Source of the DNA: Alphaproteobacteria bacterium
Lineage (GTDB): Bacteria > Pseudomonadota > Alphaproteobacteria > Caulobacterales > Parvularculaceae
Reading direction: 5' to 3'
Length of the DNA stretch: 64,000 nt
Assembly: GCA_030433215.1 (NCBI GenBank)
Contig: JAUIMC010000012.1
Coordinates: 1 to 64,000, forward strand
The notes under the pieces are model-generated. The model searched no databases. It was not told where the DNA came from and saw only the letters and a program-made list of their open reading frames with translations. A program made the translations under genes and the position numbers. Shown in pieces: positions 39,199 through 48,780 of the stretch (positions within the stretch are counted from its first letter, which is position 1; each line of letters opens with the position of its first letter).

Positions 39199-40680
39199 TC
39201 AGCGCTCGCGCGCCAGCACCTTCTTCACCGCGTCCACAAGCTCATCGCGCTTCACCGAGAACTGCGCGGGCTGGGCTTCGCGCCATTCGGCGTTGTCCTC
39301 GATCTCTTTTGAAAGCTCGGCGCCGAGGACAAGGTCCTTGATCTGCACCTCGCCATTCTCGCGTTCTTCGGAGCCCTGGATGATCGCGACGGGCGCGGCG
39401 CGCTTGTCGGCGTATTTCAATTGCTTGCCGAAATTCGAGCCGCCGAGATAGACTTCCGCCCGGACGCCAGCGGCGCGAAGGTCGGCGGCCATTTTCTGAT
39501 ATTCCGACATCTGATCTTTTTCGAGGGCGAGCACCACCACGGGGCCGTTCGCGCTGTCTTCAGCGGCTTTCTTCAACTCCAGCGCGGCCAGAAGCCGCGA
39601 CACGCCCACGGAAACGCCGACCGCCGGCACCTCGACGCCCTTGAAGCGCTTGACGAGCCCGTCATAACGCCCGCCGCCGCCGATGGAGCCCATCTGCACC
39701 GGGCGGCCCTTGGCGTCGGTGAGACCGCTCGCAAATTCCGCCTCAAACACCGGCCCCGTATAATAGTCGAGGCCGCGAATGACCGAGCAGTCGAACATGA
39801 TCGGGCGGTTCGCGAAATCCGGGATCGAGGCCTTGATGCCCTGCAGCTCCGCGACGCCCTCGGCGCCGCTTTGCGTTTCGCCGAGCAGGCTTTCGATGAC
39901 GCCGAGCGGGTCGCCCTTGGAATTTTCCGGGCCCGATTTCAGGAACGCCAGCACCGTTTCGATCTTGGCGTCGTCGAGCTTCGCGCCGTCGGTGAAGTCG
40001 CCGCTCTCGTCCTTGCGGCCGGGCCCGAGCAGGAGCGCCACGCCCTCCGCGCCGAACTTGTCGAACTTGTCCATGGACCGCATGACGGTGAGGCGCGTTT
40101 CCACGTCCGCTTCATCCGCAAGGCCGATCTTTTCAAAGAGCCCGTCGACGACCTTGCGGTTCGAAACGCGAATGAAAAAGTCGGAACGCGCAATCCCCGC
40201 CGCTTCGATGACGTCGGCGAAGAGCGCGCAGATTTCCGCATCCGCATAAGGCGCGGGCGCGCCCACCGTGTCGACATCGCATTGCGTGAACTGGCGGAAG
40301 CGCCCCGGCCCCGGCTTTTCATTGCGCCAGACGGGACCCATCTGATAGCGCCGGAAGGGCTTCGGGAGCGCGTCGTAATTCTCAGCCACATAGCGCGCGA
40401 GCGGCGCCGTCAGGTCATAGCGCAGGCTCATCCACTGCTCGTCGTCGTCCTGGAGCGAAAAGACGCCCTGGTTCGGCCGGTCCGTGTCCGGCAGGAACTT
40501 GCCGAGCGCATCGGTATATTCGAAGGCAGGCGTCTCGAGCGCGTCGAAGCCCCAGGCCTCGTAAACCGCGCCGATGCGCGCCAGCATCTCGCGCTCGGCG
40601 GCGATCTCCGCGCCGAGCCGGTCGCGGAACCCGCGCGGAATGCGCGCCTTGGGACGGAAGGTTTTTTCTTTCTTGGCCAT
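39199..40680 (-). CDS. hisS: Histidyl-tRNA synthetase
   Basis: The ATG at 40678-40680 gives 493 residues, longer than E. coli HisRS (424). The class II motifs are visible: motif 2 as KPFRRYQMGPVWRNEKPG and RFRQFTQCDVDTVG, the HisA loop as GLDYYTGPVFEAEF, and motif 3 as SVGVSRLLAALEL, followed by an anticodon-binding domain (VRAEVYLGGSNFGKQLKYAD). The extra length is a roughly 50-residue insertion in the central part (around GPGRKDESGDFTDGAKL). It charges tRNA-His in the cytoplasm. Confidence 0.95.
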   Translation of the reverse strand: MAKKEKTFRPKARIPRGFRDRLGAEIAAEREMLARIGAVYEAWGFDALETPAFEYTDALGKFLPDTDRPNQGVFSLQDDDEQWMSLRYDLTAPLARYVAENYDALPKPFRRYQMGPVWRNEKPGPGRFRQFTQCDVDTVGAPAPYADAEICALFADVIEAAGIARSDFFIRVSNRKVVDGLFEKIGLADEADVETRLTVMRSMDKFDKFGAEGVALLLGPGRKDESGDFTDGAKLDDAKIETVLAFLKSGPENSKGDPLGVIESLLGETQSGAEGVAELQGIKASIPDFANRPIMFDCSVIRGLDYYTGPVFEAEFASGLTDAKGRPVQMGSIGGGGRYDGLVKRFKGVEVPAVGVSVGVSRLLAALELKKAAEDSANGPVVVLALEKDQMSEYQKMAADLRAAGVRAEVYLGGSNFGKQLKYADKRAAPVAIIQGSEERENGEVQIKDLVLGAELSKEIEDNAEWREAQPAQFSVKRDELVDAVKKVLARER

Positions 40681-40726
40681 AACCCGCGCGGGATAGCCGA
40701 TCACGGGGCCCCGGGCAATGCTGCGG

Positions 40727-41332
40727 CTAAAGCCTTGTGAGGCTGTAAAGCCCGGCGGCAGCCATCATCACCGCAAAGACGGCCCGTATGCCCTTGCCCC
40801 ATGAGGGATCATTCGTGAGGCGTTTGAAAAATCCGCCAGCCGCCAGCCAAATCGCGTCAATCAAACAGAGCAGAAGAAACGTCACCCCCGCCGTCATCAT
40901 CGCCGAAACAGCCGGATCGTTATGGCGAATGCCGAAGGATGCGAAGATCGCGGCAAACGCCGCATAGGCTTTTGGATTGATCAGGTTGAGAATGAACCCA
41001 TCGAAAAAACCGGGAACCTTGGAAGCCGCCGCCCCTTCCGGCCCACCCGCGCCACGATAAACACGCAAGGCCAAAAACAGAATGTAGCCTGCGGCGATAA
41101 TTTGAAGGAAGACCCGCACAGACGCCGAGGCGGATAGCAAGGCTGCAACGCCAAGACTTGAGAGCAACATCACAATGCCCGCCGCCACGATCAACCCGAT
41201 CAGGAAAGGCAAGCCCCGGCGCGGTCCATAGGCAGCGCCGACGCCCGCCAGCGCCATCGGCGCCGGCCCTGGCGAACCAAGCAGGATGAGAACTGCAATA
41301 CCAAGTGTCAGAAGATCGGCGATCACGTGCAA
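40727..41332 (-). CDS. LysE family translocator
   Basis: 201 residues with six hydrophobic segments. The conserved start is ILLGSPGPAPMALAGVGAAY, and NLINPKAYAAFAAIFASFG is the LysE core motif (NPK). LysE-type proteins export amino acids such as lysine, arginine or homoserine lactone derivatives. The start is TTG at 41330-41332, immediately next to the upstream cyclophilin stop (TAG at 41333), with a GTG six bases further in; the TTG is weakly supported. It is coupled to the cyclophilin gene. Confidence 0.87.
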   Translation of the reverse strand: MHVIADLLTLGIAVLILLGSPGPAPMALAGVGAAYGPRRGLPFLIGLIVAAGIVMLLSSLGVAALLSASASVRVFLQIIAAGYILFLALRVYRGAGGPEGAAASKVPGFFDGFILNLINPKAYAAFAAIFASFGIRHNDPAVSAMMTAGVTFLLLCLIDAIWLAAGGFFKRLTNDPSWGKGIRAVFAVMMAAAGLYSLTRL

Positions 41333-41950
41333 CTATTCCGCCGCCGGCCGGTCCACGGGGTCGACCCGTTCGATGAAAATCGTCTCCGTCGGGACCTCGG
41401 CGTCGAATATCCCTTCCGGGCCGGTCTCGACCGCCCCGATGGCGTCGGCTGCCTCCATGCCTTCCACGACGCGCCCGAAGACCGTGTAGCCGTAGATCGG
41501 GCCGAGATCGGTGACGTCATGGTCGAGCTTCGGATTGTCGCGCAGATTGATGAACCATTGCGCCTGGGCGCTGTCCGGTTTGTCGCTGCGCGCCATGGCG
41601 ATGGTCCCGCGCTCGTTCTTCAGCCCGTTGTCGCCCTCATAAGGAATCGGATCGTACTTGCCGCGCTCGGTCAGAAGCCGCGAATAGCCGCCGCCCTGAA
41701 TGACGAAGCCCTTCACCACGCGATGAAAGATGGTGCGGTCATATTTGCCTTCGGTCGCGTAGCGCAGGAAGTTCTCGACCGTCTTCGGCGCCTTTTCCGG
41801 GTAAAGCTCGACGGTGATGTCGCCCTTGGAGGTCTGGATTTTTGCGTGGGTTGGGGTTTCAGCTGGCGCTTCCTGGACGGCGCTCGCGATTGTCGCAGAC
41901 GCAATCCATAAGAACGAAGCCAAGACAAAACGCATCATTTGACGAACCAT
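41333..41950 (-). CDS. Peptidyl-prolyl cis-trans isomerase, cyclophilin type, exported
   Basis: 205 residues with an N-terminal signal peptide (MMRFVLASFLWIASATIASA), so the enzyme is periplasmic. The cyclophilin domain shows IQTSKGDITVELYPEKAPKT, FHRVVKGFVIQGGGYS with the catalytic Arg, and AMARSDKPDSAQAQWFIN. Residues from YGYTVFGRVVEGMEAADAIG complete the fold. It helps outer-membrane and periplasmic proteins fold. The stop codon abuts the LysE-family gene. Start ATG at 41948-41950; an internal ATG four codons later is possible. Confidence 0.92.
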   Translation of the reverse strand: MVRQMMRFVLASFLWIASATIASAVQEAPAETPTHAKIQTSKGDITVELYPEKAPKTVENFLRYATEGKYDRTIFHRVVKGFVIQGGGYSRLLTERGKYDPIPYEGDNGLKNERGTIAMARSDKPDSAQAQWFINLRDNPKLDHDVTDLGPIYGYTVFGRVVEGMEAADAIGAVETGPEGIFDAEVPTETIFIERVDPVDRPAAE

Positions 41951-41963
41951 ATCACAAATCCTG

Positions 41964-42086
41964 TGTCATTGCCGGGCTCGTCCCGGCAATCCAGAGAAAC
42001 CGCGCCGACCATACAAATCTGGATCACCGGGACAAGGGTTATCCTCGGGCCGCGCTGCGCGCAAACCCGGGGGCCCGGTGATGACA
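41964..42086. repeat. Palindromic intergenic element, second type (copy C)
   Basis: The element starts TGTCATTGCCGGGCTCGTCC and ends CCCGGTGATGACA. It contains a GCCGGGCTCGTCCCGGC hairpin and a second, CACCGGGACAAG...CCCGGTG structure with a long loop, bounded by TGTCAT and ATGACA. It differs in sequence from copies A and B but has the same layout of two facing palindromes. It lies between the cyclophilin and pgi genes. Confidence 0.7.
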
Positions 42087-42095
42087 CGTCTAAAA

Positions 42096-43760
42096 TCACT
42101 TCATCTCGCCGCGGATTTTGTTGACCCGGTCGATCAGCCCATTGGTCGAGGCGTCATGGCCTTGCGCCGCCGGCTTTTCCTCGCCCGGCTTTGCAAGTTC
42201 CGGCAGGATCGTTTTCGCCAGCGCCTTGCCAAGCTCGACGCCCCACTGGTCGAAGGAATTGATCCCCCAGACAACGCCCTGACAGAAAATCTTGTGCTCA
42301 TAAAGCGCAATCAAGGCGCCGAGGTTTTCCGGCGTCAGCTTTTCCATGAGGATCGAGTTGGTCGGGCGGTCGCCCGGAAACACCTTGTGCGGCGCCAGCC
42401 GGTCGATCTCAGGCGGCGCATAGCCGTCCGCTTTTAATTCCTCGCGGGCTTCCTTCTCGGTCTTGCCGCGCATCAAGGCTTCGGTCTGGGCGAGGAAATT
42501 CGAGAGCAGCTTTTCATGATGGTCGCCGGTGTCTTCCTGACTGATCGCGGGCGCGATAAAATCCGCCGAGACAAGGTCCGTCCCCTGATGAAGAAGCTGA
42601 TAGAAAGCGTGCTGGCCGTTGGTGCCGGGCTCGCCGAATATCACGGGGCCGGTCTCACACGGAACCGGCGCGCCGTCTTTCGTGACGCGCTTGCCGTTCG
42701 ATTCCATATCCGCCTGCTGGAGATAGGCCGCAAGGCGATGAAGATGCTGATCATAGGGCAGCACCGCGTGCGAGCCCATGCCGAGAAAGTTACGGTTCCA
42801 CACGCCCGCGAGCGCCAGCATGACCGGCATGTTCTCGCGCAGGGGCGCCGAGCGGAAATGCTCGTCCATGGCGTGGGCGCCCTTCAGGAGCTTTTCGAAA
42901 TTGTCGTAGCCGACCTGCAGCGCGATCGACATGCCGATGGCCGACCACAGGGAATAGCGCCCACCGACCCAGTCCCAGAATTCGAACATGTTCTCCTCGG
43001 CGATGCCGAAGGCCTTCACGGCATAGGCGTTGGTCGAAAGCGCGATGAAATGTTTTGCGATGTCGTCTTCGCTCGCCCCATGGGAAAGGAACCAGTCTTT
43101 CGCCGTGCCGGCGTTGGTCATGGTCTCCTGGGTGGTGAAGGTTTTCGAGGCGACGATGAAGAGCGTCGTTTCCGGATCGCGGCCATGAAGCGTGTCGGCG
43201 ATATGCTGGCCGTCCACATTGGAGACGAAATGCGCCTCGCGCCCCTCGATCCAGTAAGGCCTTAGCGCCTCGGTCGCCATCAGGGGCCCGAGATCGGAGC
43301 CGCCAATGCCGATATTGACGACGCTCGTTAACGGCTTGCCGGTGTAGCCCGTGCGCTCGCCCGCATGAACGCCGTCGGCGAAGCTTTTCATCTTGGCGAG
43401 CTCGGCGCGCACTTTGCGCGACACGTTCTCGCCCTCCACATGATAGTCCCGCTGGGAAAAATCACGCAGGGCCGGGTGGAGTACCGCCCGCTCCTCGGTT
43501 ACATTGATCGCCTCGCCCGTCAGCATGGCCTCGCGCGCGCCCTCAATATCCGCGGCCATGGCCAGCGCGATCAGATGGTCTTCAACGTCCTCGGTGATCT
43601 TGTTCTTGGAATAATCGAGAAACAGCCCCGCCGCCTCGATGGAATAACGGGCGAACCGGCCCGGGTCCGTCTCGAAAAGAGACCGCATGGACACGTCCTT
43701 GAGCGCCGCCGCGTCGGTCTCCAGCGCCTGCCATTCCGGCGTTGCGGTGATGTCGGTCAT
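42096..43760 (-). CDS. pgi: Glucose-6-phosphate isomerase
   Basis: The ATG at 43758-43760, after GAGGATCTTTCC, gives 554 residues. The phosphosugar isomerase signatures are [40 protein letters not shown] and the C-terminal [19 protein letters not shown]. It interconverts glucose-6-phosphate and fructose-6-phosphate. The length is normal for the long bacterial form. No other glycolytic gene is adjacent. It is convergent with nothing; the 45-residue C-terminal tail after GVELGK ends at 42096. Confidence 0.95.
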   Translation of the reverse strand: MTDITATPEWQALETDAAALKDVSMRSLFETDPGRFARYSIEAAGLFLDYSKNKITEDVEDHLIALAMAADIEGAREAMLTGEAINVTEERAVLHPALRDFSQRDYHVEGENVSRKVRAELAKMKSFADGVHAGERTGYTGKPLTSVVNIGIGGSDLGPLMATEALRPYWIEGREAHFVSNVDGQHIADTLHGRDPETTLFIVASKTFTTQETMTNAGTAKDWFLSHGASEDDIAKHFIALSTNAYAVKAFGIAEENMFEFWDWVGGRYSLWSAIGMSIALQVGYDNFEKLLKGAHAMDEHFRSAPLRENMPVMLALAGVWNRNFLGMGSHAVLPYDQHLHRLAAYLQQADMESNGKRVTKDGAPVPCETGPVIFGEPGTNGQHAFYQLLHQGTDLVSADFIAPAISQEDTGDHHEKLLSNFLAQTEALMRGKTEKEAREELKADGYAPPEIDRLAPHKVFPGDRPTNSILMEKLTPENLGALIALYEHKIFCQGVVWGINSFDQWGVELGKALAKTILPELAKPGEEKPAAQGHDASTNGLIDRVNKIRGEMK

Positions 43761-43885
43761 GGAAAGATCCTCTGGAAAGCCGCCGGGAGACAGGAGAGCG
43801 AAACGGCGATTTTTTTCAAAACTGATACGGATTTTAAGCGTCCGCCTCAACGCGTTTTAAACGAAAAGGCCGTAAGCCTGCTCTC

Positions 43886-44065
43886 ATGCAAGTTTCCAAC
43901 ACCGCCCCCTCCGCCTTGTTCAAACGCGCGCTTTTAAATCTCGCCGCCATCGCCGCGGTGACCGCGATTTTCGCGCTGAAAGAGGCGGAATGGGAAAAAC
44001 GGGCGGCCATGGAACAGGCGGACGCCCCGAAACTCGCCGAGGCGAACGCCCGTCTAGGGTCCTGA
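43886..44065 (+). CDS. Possible small single-pass membrane protein (59 residues)
   Basis: Too short for the ORF track. From the ATG at 43886 the forward strand encodes 59 residues to TGA at 44065. It has a predicted transmembrane segment (FKRALLNLAAIAAVTAIFAL) and a charged, helical C-terminus (KEAEWEKRAAMEQADAPKL), a plausible single-pass layout. It lies in a 293-nt space between the divergent pgi gene and the convergent dsbD-like gene, overlapping the latter's 3' end by 12 bases. No good SD is seen, so it is uncertain whether it is translated. Confidence 0.42.
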   Translation: MQVSNTAPSALFKRALLNLAAIAAVTAIFALKEAEWEKRAAMEQADAPKLAEANARLGS

Positions 44066-46174
44066 GACGGCCCTGATGACGGCCTTTTTGCCCAGCGGCA
44101 GCGGCAGCACCGCCGGGGCGCCGTCCGCTCCGTAAAAGACGTAAAGCGGCACCCCGCTCGCCCCGAAGCTTTCCAGCGCCGCCGTGATCGCCGGGTCGCG
44201 CACGGTCCAGTCCGCCACCATGAAGACCGCCCCCGCCTCCTCAAAGGCGCGCGCCACGGCCGGGTCTGAAAAGACCGTCAGCTTGTTGAACTGGCAGGTG
44301 ACGCACCAGGCGGCGGTGAAATCGACGAAAACCGGCCGCCCCGCCGCACGATAGTCCTCGATGGCTTCCGCGCTGTAGGGAACCGCATTCATCGCTCCAT
44401 AGGCGCCTGCCTCGTCCTGAACGGCCGGCGCCGCTTCGAGACGCATCAGGGGCGCGAGCGCGGCGAGCACCGCGATGGCGGAAACGATCCGCAGCACGAG
44501 CGCGCCCGTTCCGTCCGCCTTGCTCTTTTCATAGCTCCAGGCGGCGAAGGCGAGGAGCACCGCCCCGGCGAGCACGATGGCGAGGCCGCCGCCGGGGGCC
44601 TGCTGGGCCAGCACCCAGAGGAAATAGGCGGCGGCGGCGAAAACCGGGAAGGCGAGAAGCTGTTTGAAGGTCGCCATCCAGGAGCCGGGCCTCGGCAAGC
44701 GTCTCCCGAGGCCAGGCGCAAAGGAAAGCACGAGATACGGCGCGGCAAGGCCAAGCCCCAGCGCCGCAAAGATCGCAAGACCGGCGAGCGGCGGCAGCAG
44801 CAGCGCAGCCCCCATGGGGGCGCTCAGAAGCGGGCCGATGCAGGGCGCGGCGACCACCACCGCGAGAACGCCGGTGAAGAACGCGCCCGCCGCGCCGTGT
44901 TTCGAGGCCAGCCCTTCGCCCGCCCCGGCGAGACTTTCGCCGGCGGAAAAGAGCCCCGCCAAATTGAGCCCCACCGCCAGGAGCACATAGGCCGACAGCG
45001 CCGTGACCACGGGCGACTGGAGATGAAAGCCCCAGCCGAGTTCCTCGCCGCCGGCGCGCAAGGCCAGAAGGACGCCGCCGATGAGAAGGAAGCTGGCGAG
45101 AACGCCGGCCGCGTAAAGCGCGCCATGGGCGCGGACGATGGAAGGCCGCTCGCGCGCGCTTTCCATGAAGGCCGCCGCCTTGATGAACACCACCGGAAAG
45201 ACGCAAGGCATGATGTTGAGGAGAACGCCGCCGAAAAAGGCGAGCGCCAGGAGCGCCGGCACGCCGAGCCCCCCGGCGAGCGTCGTCGGCGGGCCTGACC
45301 GCGCCGGCGTTTGCGCCTGCGGCTGAATGATGGCCTCTGACAGCGGCGCGCGCAGCCAGACGCCGCGGCGCCCGCCCGCGCCCTCATAAGCAAGCACGCC
45401 GGTAAGCGAAGGGGCGTCATAGGACTCAAGCCAGCCGGGCGTCATTTCGATGCGCGCCTCGCCGCCCTCAACGCCGATCGCCTGCGGCGCGGCGGCCTCC
45501 ACAAGCCCCTCCGGAGCCGGGAAGAAAAACGCGCCTTCGGGACTGAAATCTTTCGGCGCCGCGGCGGTCAGCACATAAGCGCCATCGCTGACGGAAAAGC
45601 GGGCCTCATCGTCGCCGTCTTCGGGCAGCTTCGCCCGCGCCCTTGCAAAGAGATCTGCATGAGCGGCGTCAGGGGCCGCGCTTTCCACCACCGGCAGCGA
45701 GAAAGAAAAGCGACCGTCCTCGGGCACGCAGATGTCCTCGCAGGTCTGCCATGACGCCTCGATGCTGATATCGACCCTGTCGCCGGGCGCAGCGTCCGCC
45801 GGCGCCGTCACGGGAACAAGAAAGACGGGCTCGCCCTCATGGGCGTAGCTGGCGAGCGGGCCTACCGGAATATAGTCCGGGACCGGATGAAGCGGCGCGC
45901 CCGCCTTGAAGCCTTCCGGCATGGTCCAGGTCAGCCGCAAAGGCAGGCCGGCGGCGCCGGGGTTGATCCAGAAGACGTGCCAGCCGGGCCTTAATTCCTG
46001 GCGCACGGCGAACCAGAGCGTCTCGCCGGCCACAAAGCCTTCCTGTTCGGCGATGATTTCGGTTTTCGCCGTGTACTCGTTTTCAATCACCGTCTGGGCC
46101 CGCGCGGCGGCGCCCGCGCAAAAGACGGCGGCGAGAAGACTGACAAACAAGGCGAAAGGGCGAAGTCCGGTCAT
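44054..46174 (-). CDS. dsbD: Protein-disulfide reductase, DsbD/ScsB-like
   Basis: The ATG at 46172-46174 gives 706 residues with a signal peptide (FALFVSLLAAVFCAGAAARA). An N-terminal periplasmic domain (ETLWFAVRQELRPGWHVFW) has a Cys pair in SWQTCEDICVPEDG. Next come eight or so transmembrane segments with conserved cysteines (GVLLNIMPCVFPVVFI and VAAPCIGPLLSAP). A C-terminal thioredoxin-like domain has the active site AAWCVTCQFNKL. The protein carries electrons from cytoplasmic thioredoxin to periplasmic targets. The N-terminal domain is of the ScsB/cDsbD-like type rather than the E. coli DsbD alpha domain. Confidence 0.9.
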   Translation of the reverse strand: MTGLRPFALFVSLLAAVFCAGAAARAQTVIENEYTAKTEIIAEQEGFVAGETLWFAVRQELRPGWHVFWINPGAAGLPLRLTWTMPEGFKAGAPLHPVPDYIPVGPLASYAHEGEPVFLVPVTAPADAAPGDRVDISIEASWQTCEDICVPEDGRFSFSLPVVESAAPDAAHADLFARARAKLPEDGDDEARFSVSDGAYVLTAAAPKDFSPEGAFFFPAPEGLVEAAAPQAIGVEGGEARIEMTPGWLESYDAPSLTGVLAYEGAGGRRGVWLRAPLSEAIIQPQAQTPARSGPPTTLAGGLGVPALLALAFFGGVLLNIMPCVFPVVFIKAAAFMESARERPSIVRAHGALYAAGVLASFLLIGGVLLALRAGGEELGWGFHLQSPVVTALSAYVLLAVGLNLAGLFSAGESLAGAGEGLASKHGAAGAFFTGVLAVVVAAPCIGPLLSAPMGAALLLPPLAGLAIFAALGLGLAAPYLVLSFAPGLGRRLPRPGSWMATFKQLLAFPVFAAAAYFLWVLAQQAPGGGLAIVLAGAVLLAFAAWSYEKSKADGTGALVLRIVSAIAVLAALAPLMRLEAAPAVQDEAGAYGAMNAVPYSAEAIEDYRAAGRPVFVDFTAAWCVTCQFNKLTVFSDPAVARAFEEAGAVFMVADWTVRDPAITAALESFGASGVPLYVFYGADGAPAVLPLPLGKKAVIRAVSGP

Positions 46175-46254
46175 GAGCCCTTGGTAGCGGGGCCCGGCCG
46201 CCGCGCCAATATCTGACGGACGCTGCAAAACGCCGCTCGCCCGAAGGTGAACAC

Positions 46255-46281
46255 AAAAAAACCGGGCCCCAAAGGGCCCGG
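46255..46281 (-). terminator. Rho-independent terminator of the SapC gene
   Basis: On the reverse strand CCGGGCCC-TTTG-GGGCCCGG is followed by TTTTTTT, 28 nt after the SapC stop. Confidence 0.88.
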
Positions 46282-46308
46282 CTATGCCGGCTGGACGCCG
46301 GAAATGTC

Positions 46309-47100
46309 CTAGTTCACGACCGGCTTGAAGATGTCTTCTTCGCTCAGGTTGAAACGTTTGGCGCGGCGCTGGAGAAGCAGGCGCCAGTTGCCCATGGACA
46401 TCAGCATCGCATAGGCGAGCGGCAGGATGCCCCGGCTATGGAAATCGGCGACCTTTTCCTTGTCGAGCGTATTGAGGCGCTGTTCCTCGACATTCAGATA
46501 CTGAGCGAAATTGACAGGCTCGGTCGCGCCCATGGGCGTATATTGCGCCGTCTGCGGCTGGACCAGGTCCGCTTCGATCAGCGCTTTTGAAAATTGGTCC
46601 GTCATCTGACGGTCGCGCTCATAGTTCTTGCAGAAATCGATGGCCGCCTGGGTCTGTTCCGTCGGCTCGCCATTATTGAAAAGCGGCTGGTCGCCAGCGT
46701 CGGTCAGGCCCTCAAAGCCTCTGTCGATGACGATCGCCATGCGCTCGCCATTGTTTTCCGCGGCAAGGCCGAACGGATAGCGGCGCACATAAGCCGGGAT
46801 ATAGCAGTTCTCTTCCCAGTTGCCGTTGTCGTCGACGAAGAGATTGATGTCGTCGTAAAGGCCGGTGATGGCGAGCAATTGCGGCTGCTCTTTCGACATG
46901 AAGATGATCGGATAGTTCTTCATGGCCGTGGGAATTTCGCCCAGCGTCAGCGGGACAGCGCGCGCCTTCGCCGCAAAACCGAACGGCTTGGCCGCCGGCT
47001 TGAGCGACAGCGCGCCGTGTTTTTCCTTCATCAACAGTTCCGGCTTTTCGTAGAGGAACATCTTGCCGGTCACTTCAGGAACCGCTTGCGCCTCGCTCAT
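46309..47100 (-). CDS. SapC family protein
   Basis: 263 residues. The family signature runs from SLKPAAKPFGFAAKARAVPL through EIPTAMKNYPIIFMSKE, ENCYIPAYVRRYPFGLAAEN and ERDRQMTDQFSKALIEADLV. SapC was first described as part of a Campylobacter surface-layer locus; the alphaproteobacterial members are often linked to TonB receptor or S-layer-associated genes, and their function is undefined. There is no signal peptide. It is monocistronic with a strong terminator downstream. About 163 nt upstream contains only GC-rich sequence without a gene. Confidence 0.88.
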   Translation of the reverse strand: MSEAQAVPEVTGKMFLYEKPELLMKEKHGALSLKPAAKPFGFAAKARAVPLTLGEIPTAMKNYPIIFMSKEQPQLLAITGLYDDINLFVDDNGNWEENCYIPAYVRRYPFGLAAENNGERMAIVIDRGFEGLTDAGDQPLFNNGEPTEQTQAAIDFCKNYERDRQMTDQFSKALIEADLVQPQTAQYTPMGATEPVNFAQYLNVEEQRLNTLDKEKVADFHSRGILPLAYAMLMSMGNWRLLLQRRAKRFNLSEEDIFKPVVN

Positions 47101-47263
47101 TGTGAACCCTTCCTAAAAAAATCATTTTCGCCCGTCCGCGCCGGGCCCGAGTCGGGATCGGGCGCGCCCGCACGCCGCCATCCGAGAGCAGGGCTCTTAG
47201 CAAAAAGGCCGCCCCGCTCCAACCCTTTCCCGTAGGCGCTGTTTTTCGCACAGCGCGCTCCCC

Positions 47264-48142
47264 TCAGGCGGCGACAAAGGCGGCCAAATCCGCGGGTTTT
47301 TCCATGGGCGCGAGGTGGCTGACGCCAGCCATGACGGCGACATTCGCGCCGAACCGGCGAAATCGCGCTCTGGCGGTCTCGGAAACCGTGGAGGACGGAT
47401 GATCCGCCGCAATGACCGAAATCGGCGCCGGCGCGGCCGCGACCGCCTTCCACAAATCGTTCGCCTGGGCCGCAAAGGTCGCCGCCTCCCATTTCGGCGC
47501 GCAGGAGAGCCGGACGCCGCCGGCCTCCCCGGGCTCTTCGATGAGGCCGTCCCGGAGATAGTCTTCGAGGACGCCCGGCGCCCAGGGCTTGAACAGCCCC
47601 TTTTGGGCGTAGGAAACGAGAACGCTTTCCCGGTCGGGCCAGCGGTTACGCCGGCGCGCCGCCTGACCCACCAGCGGGATGCGGCCCGACATCAGCGTCC
47701 AGAGCGGCGTTTTCGCGGCGAAACTCATCCAGCGGGGCATCGCCACGGGCTCGATCAGCTTCAGCGCCGCGACATCCGCGCGCCCCTCGGCGGCCAGCAC
47801 CGACGTCGCCGCGCCCATGGAATGCCCGGCGAGGGTCCACCCCTTCCGGCCCACCCGGTCGAGATAAGCGCGCGCATCGGCCACAAACGGCGCCCATGAG
47901 CGCAAGCCGGAAGGATCGGCCGGCCGCGTGTTCAACCCGTGGCCGCGCAGATCGAGCGCATGGATGTCGAAACGGTCTGTAAGACCGCCAAGCAGTTGCA
48001 GATAAGCGGAGGCGCAAAACCCCGTGGCGTGGAGGAACAGAAGCGGCGGCTTGTCCGGCGACGGCCAGCGAAAGCCGGCGACGGCGCCACCGTCAAAATC
48101 CATCCTGATGCGCTGCGGCGCCGGGCCGGGTCTGTCGCTCAT
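47264..48142 (-). CDS. Alpha/beta hydrolase
   Basis: The ATG at 48140-48142 gives 292 residues; the track entry adds antisense sequence. The fold elements are LLFLHATGFCASAYLQLL (oxyanion strand), ALDLRGHGLNTRP, and the nucleophile elbow TLAGHSMGAATSVLAA. The catalytic His is in GVSHLAPMEKPADL, and an Asp in VIAADHPSS is the probable acid. Specific function not assigned; such enzymes include esterases and epoxide hydrolases. It lies 31 nt downstream of the exonuclease gene and may be cotranscribed. Confidence 0.87.
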   Translation of the reverse strand: MSDRPGPAPQRIRMDFDGGAVAGFRWPSPDKPPLLFLHATGFCASAYLQLLGGLTDRFDIHALDLRGHGLNTRPADPSGLRSWAPFVADARAYLDRVGRKGWTLAGHSMGAATSVLAAEGRADVAALKLIEPVAMPRWMSFAAKTPLWTLMSGRIPLVGQAARRRNRWPDRESVLVSYAQKGLFKPWAPGVLEDYLRDGLIEEPGEAGGVRLSCAPKWEAATFAAQANDLWKAVAAAPAPISVIAADHPSSTVSETARARFRRFGANVAVMAGVSHLAPMEKPADLAAFVAA

Positions 48143-48173
48143 GAAAGCACTTGTGTGTGAGGCGGCGCCGAAA

Positions 48174-48665
48174 TCAATAATCGGAAGCAGCGAGTTCATA
48201 GAGCATGCGCATATGCATGACGTCCGGCGCGGCGCGATGGCGGCGGGGCGCGCGCAGCTCCGCCGCGGCGACGAGCGGGCCGATTTTGTCTTCCGGCACG
48301 GAGCGCAACAGGCTCGCCAGATCGCTGACAATGAAGCGCTGGCGTCTTCTGCCCGCCTGGAACAGACGATAGAGCCAGAAGCCGTCCCAGTCCGGCGCGT
48401 CGGAATAGATGATCTTGCCGGCCAGCGCCGCGTTCAATTTCTCGCAGGCCTCGTTCGGCTCGACGCCGTCCCTTTCGAGCATCTCCGGGGTGACGCCGTG
48501 CAGAACCTGCGCCTCGGCGCTCCAGTCGTCGAAGGACCATTCCGGCGCAGGCTTGATGAGCATCGCCTGGACCGCGCCATTAGCGAAACACCAGCCCACC
48601 TCGATCGGCCAGGAGCGCGCCGACAGGCCCGACGCTTCAAGATCAATGAACGCAATATCTTTCAA
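48174..48665 (-). CDS. DEDDh-type 3'-5' exonuclease
   Basis: 163 residues. The exonuclease motifs are visible as Exo I IAFIDLEASGLSARSWPIEVG, Exo II in YSDAPDWDGFWLYRL and Exo III in RRHRAAPDVMHM, the last with the His and Asp of DEDDh enzymes. It belongs to the RNase T/DnaQ superfamily and would trim 3' ends of RNA or single-stranded DNA. The size is that of a free-standing exonuclease domain. Start at 48665 is supported by AAAGATATTGCG only weakly. It lies upstream of the hydrolase gene on the same strand. Confidence 0.82.
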   Translation of the reverse strand: MKDIAFIDLEASGLSARSWPIEVGWCFANGAVQAMLIKPAPEWSFDDWSAEAQVLHGVTPEMLERDGVEPNEACEKLNAALAGKIIYSDAPDWDGFWLYRLFQAGRRRQRFIVSDLASLLRSVPEDKIGPLVAAAELRAPRRHRAAPDVMHMRMLYELAASDY

Positions 48666-48780
48666 AACAGAAACGGCGGTTACAGCGGGTGGCGAACCCG
48701 GGCAAGTATGACGTGTACCCCATCGGACGGCAAAGTAATTAATCGATAAAATTTTCCCCGTAAATTCATAAGGTTAACTC

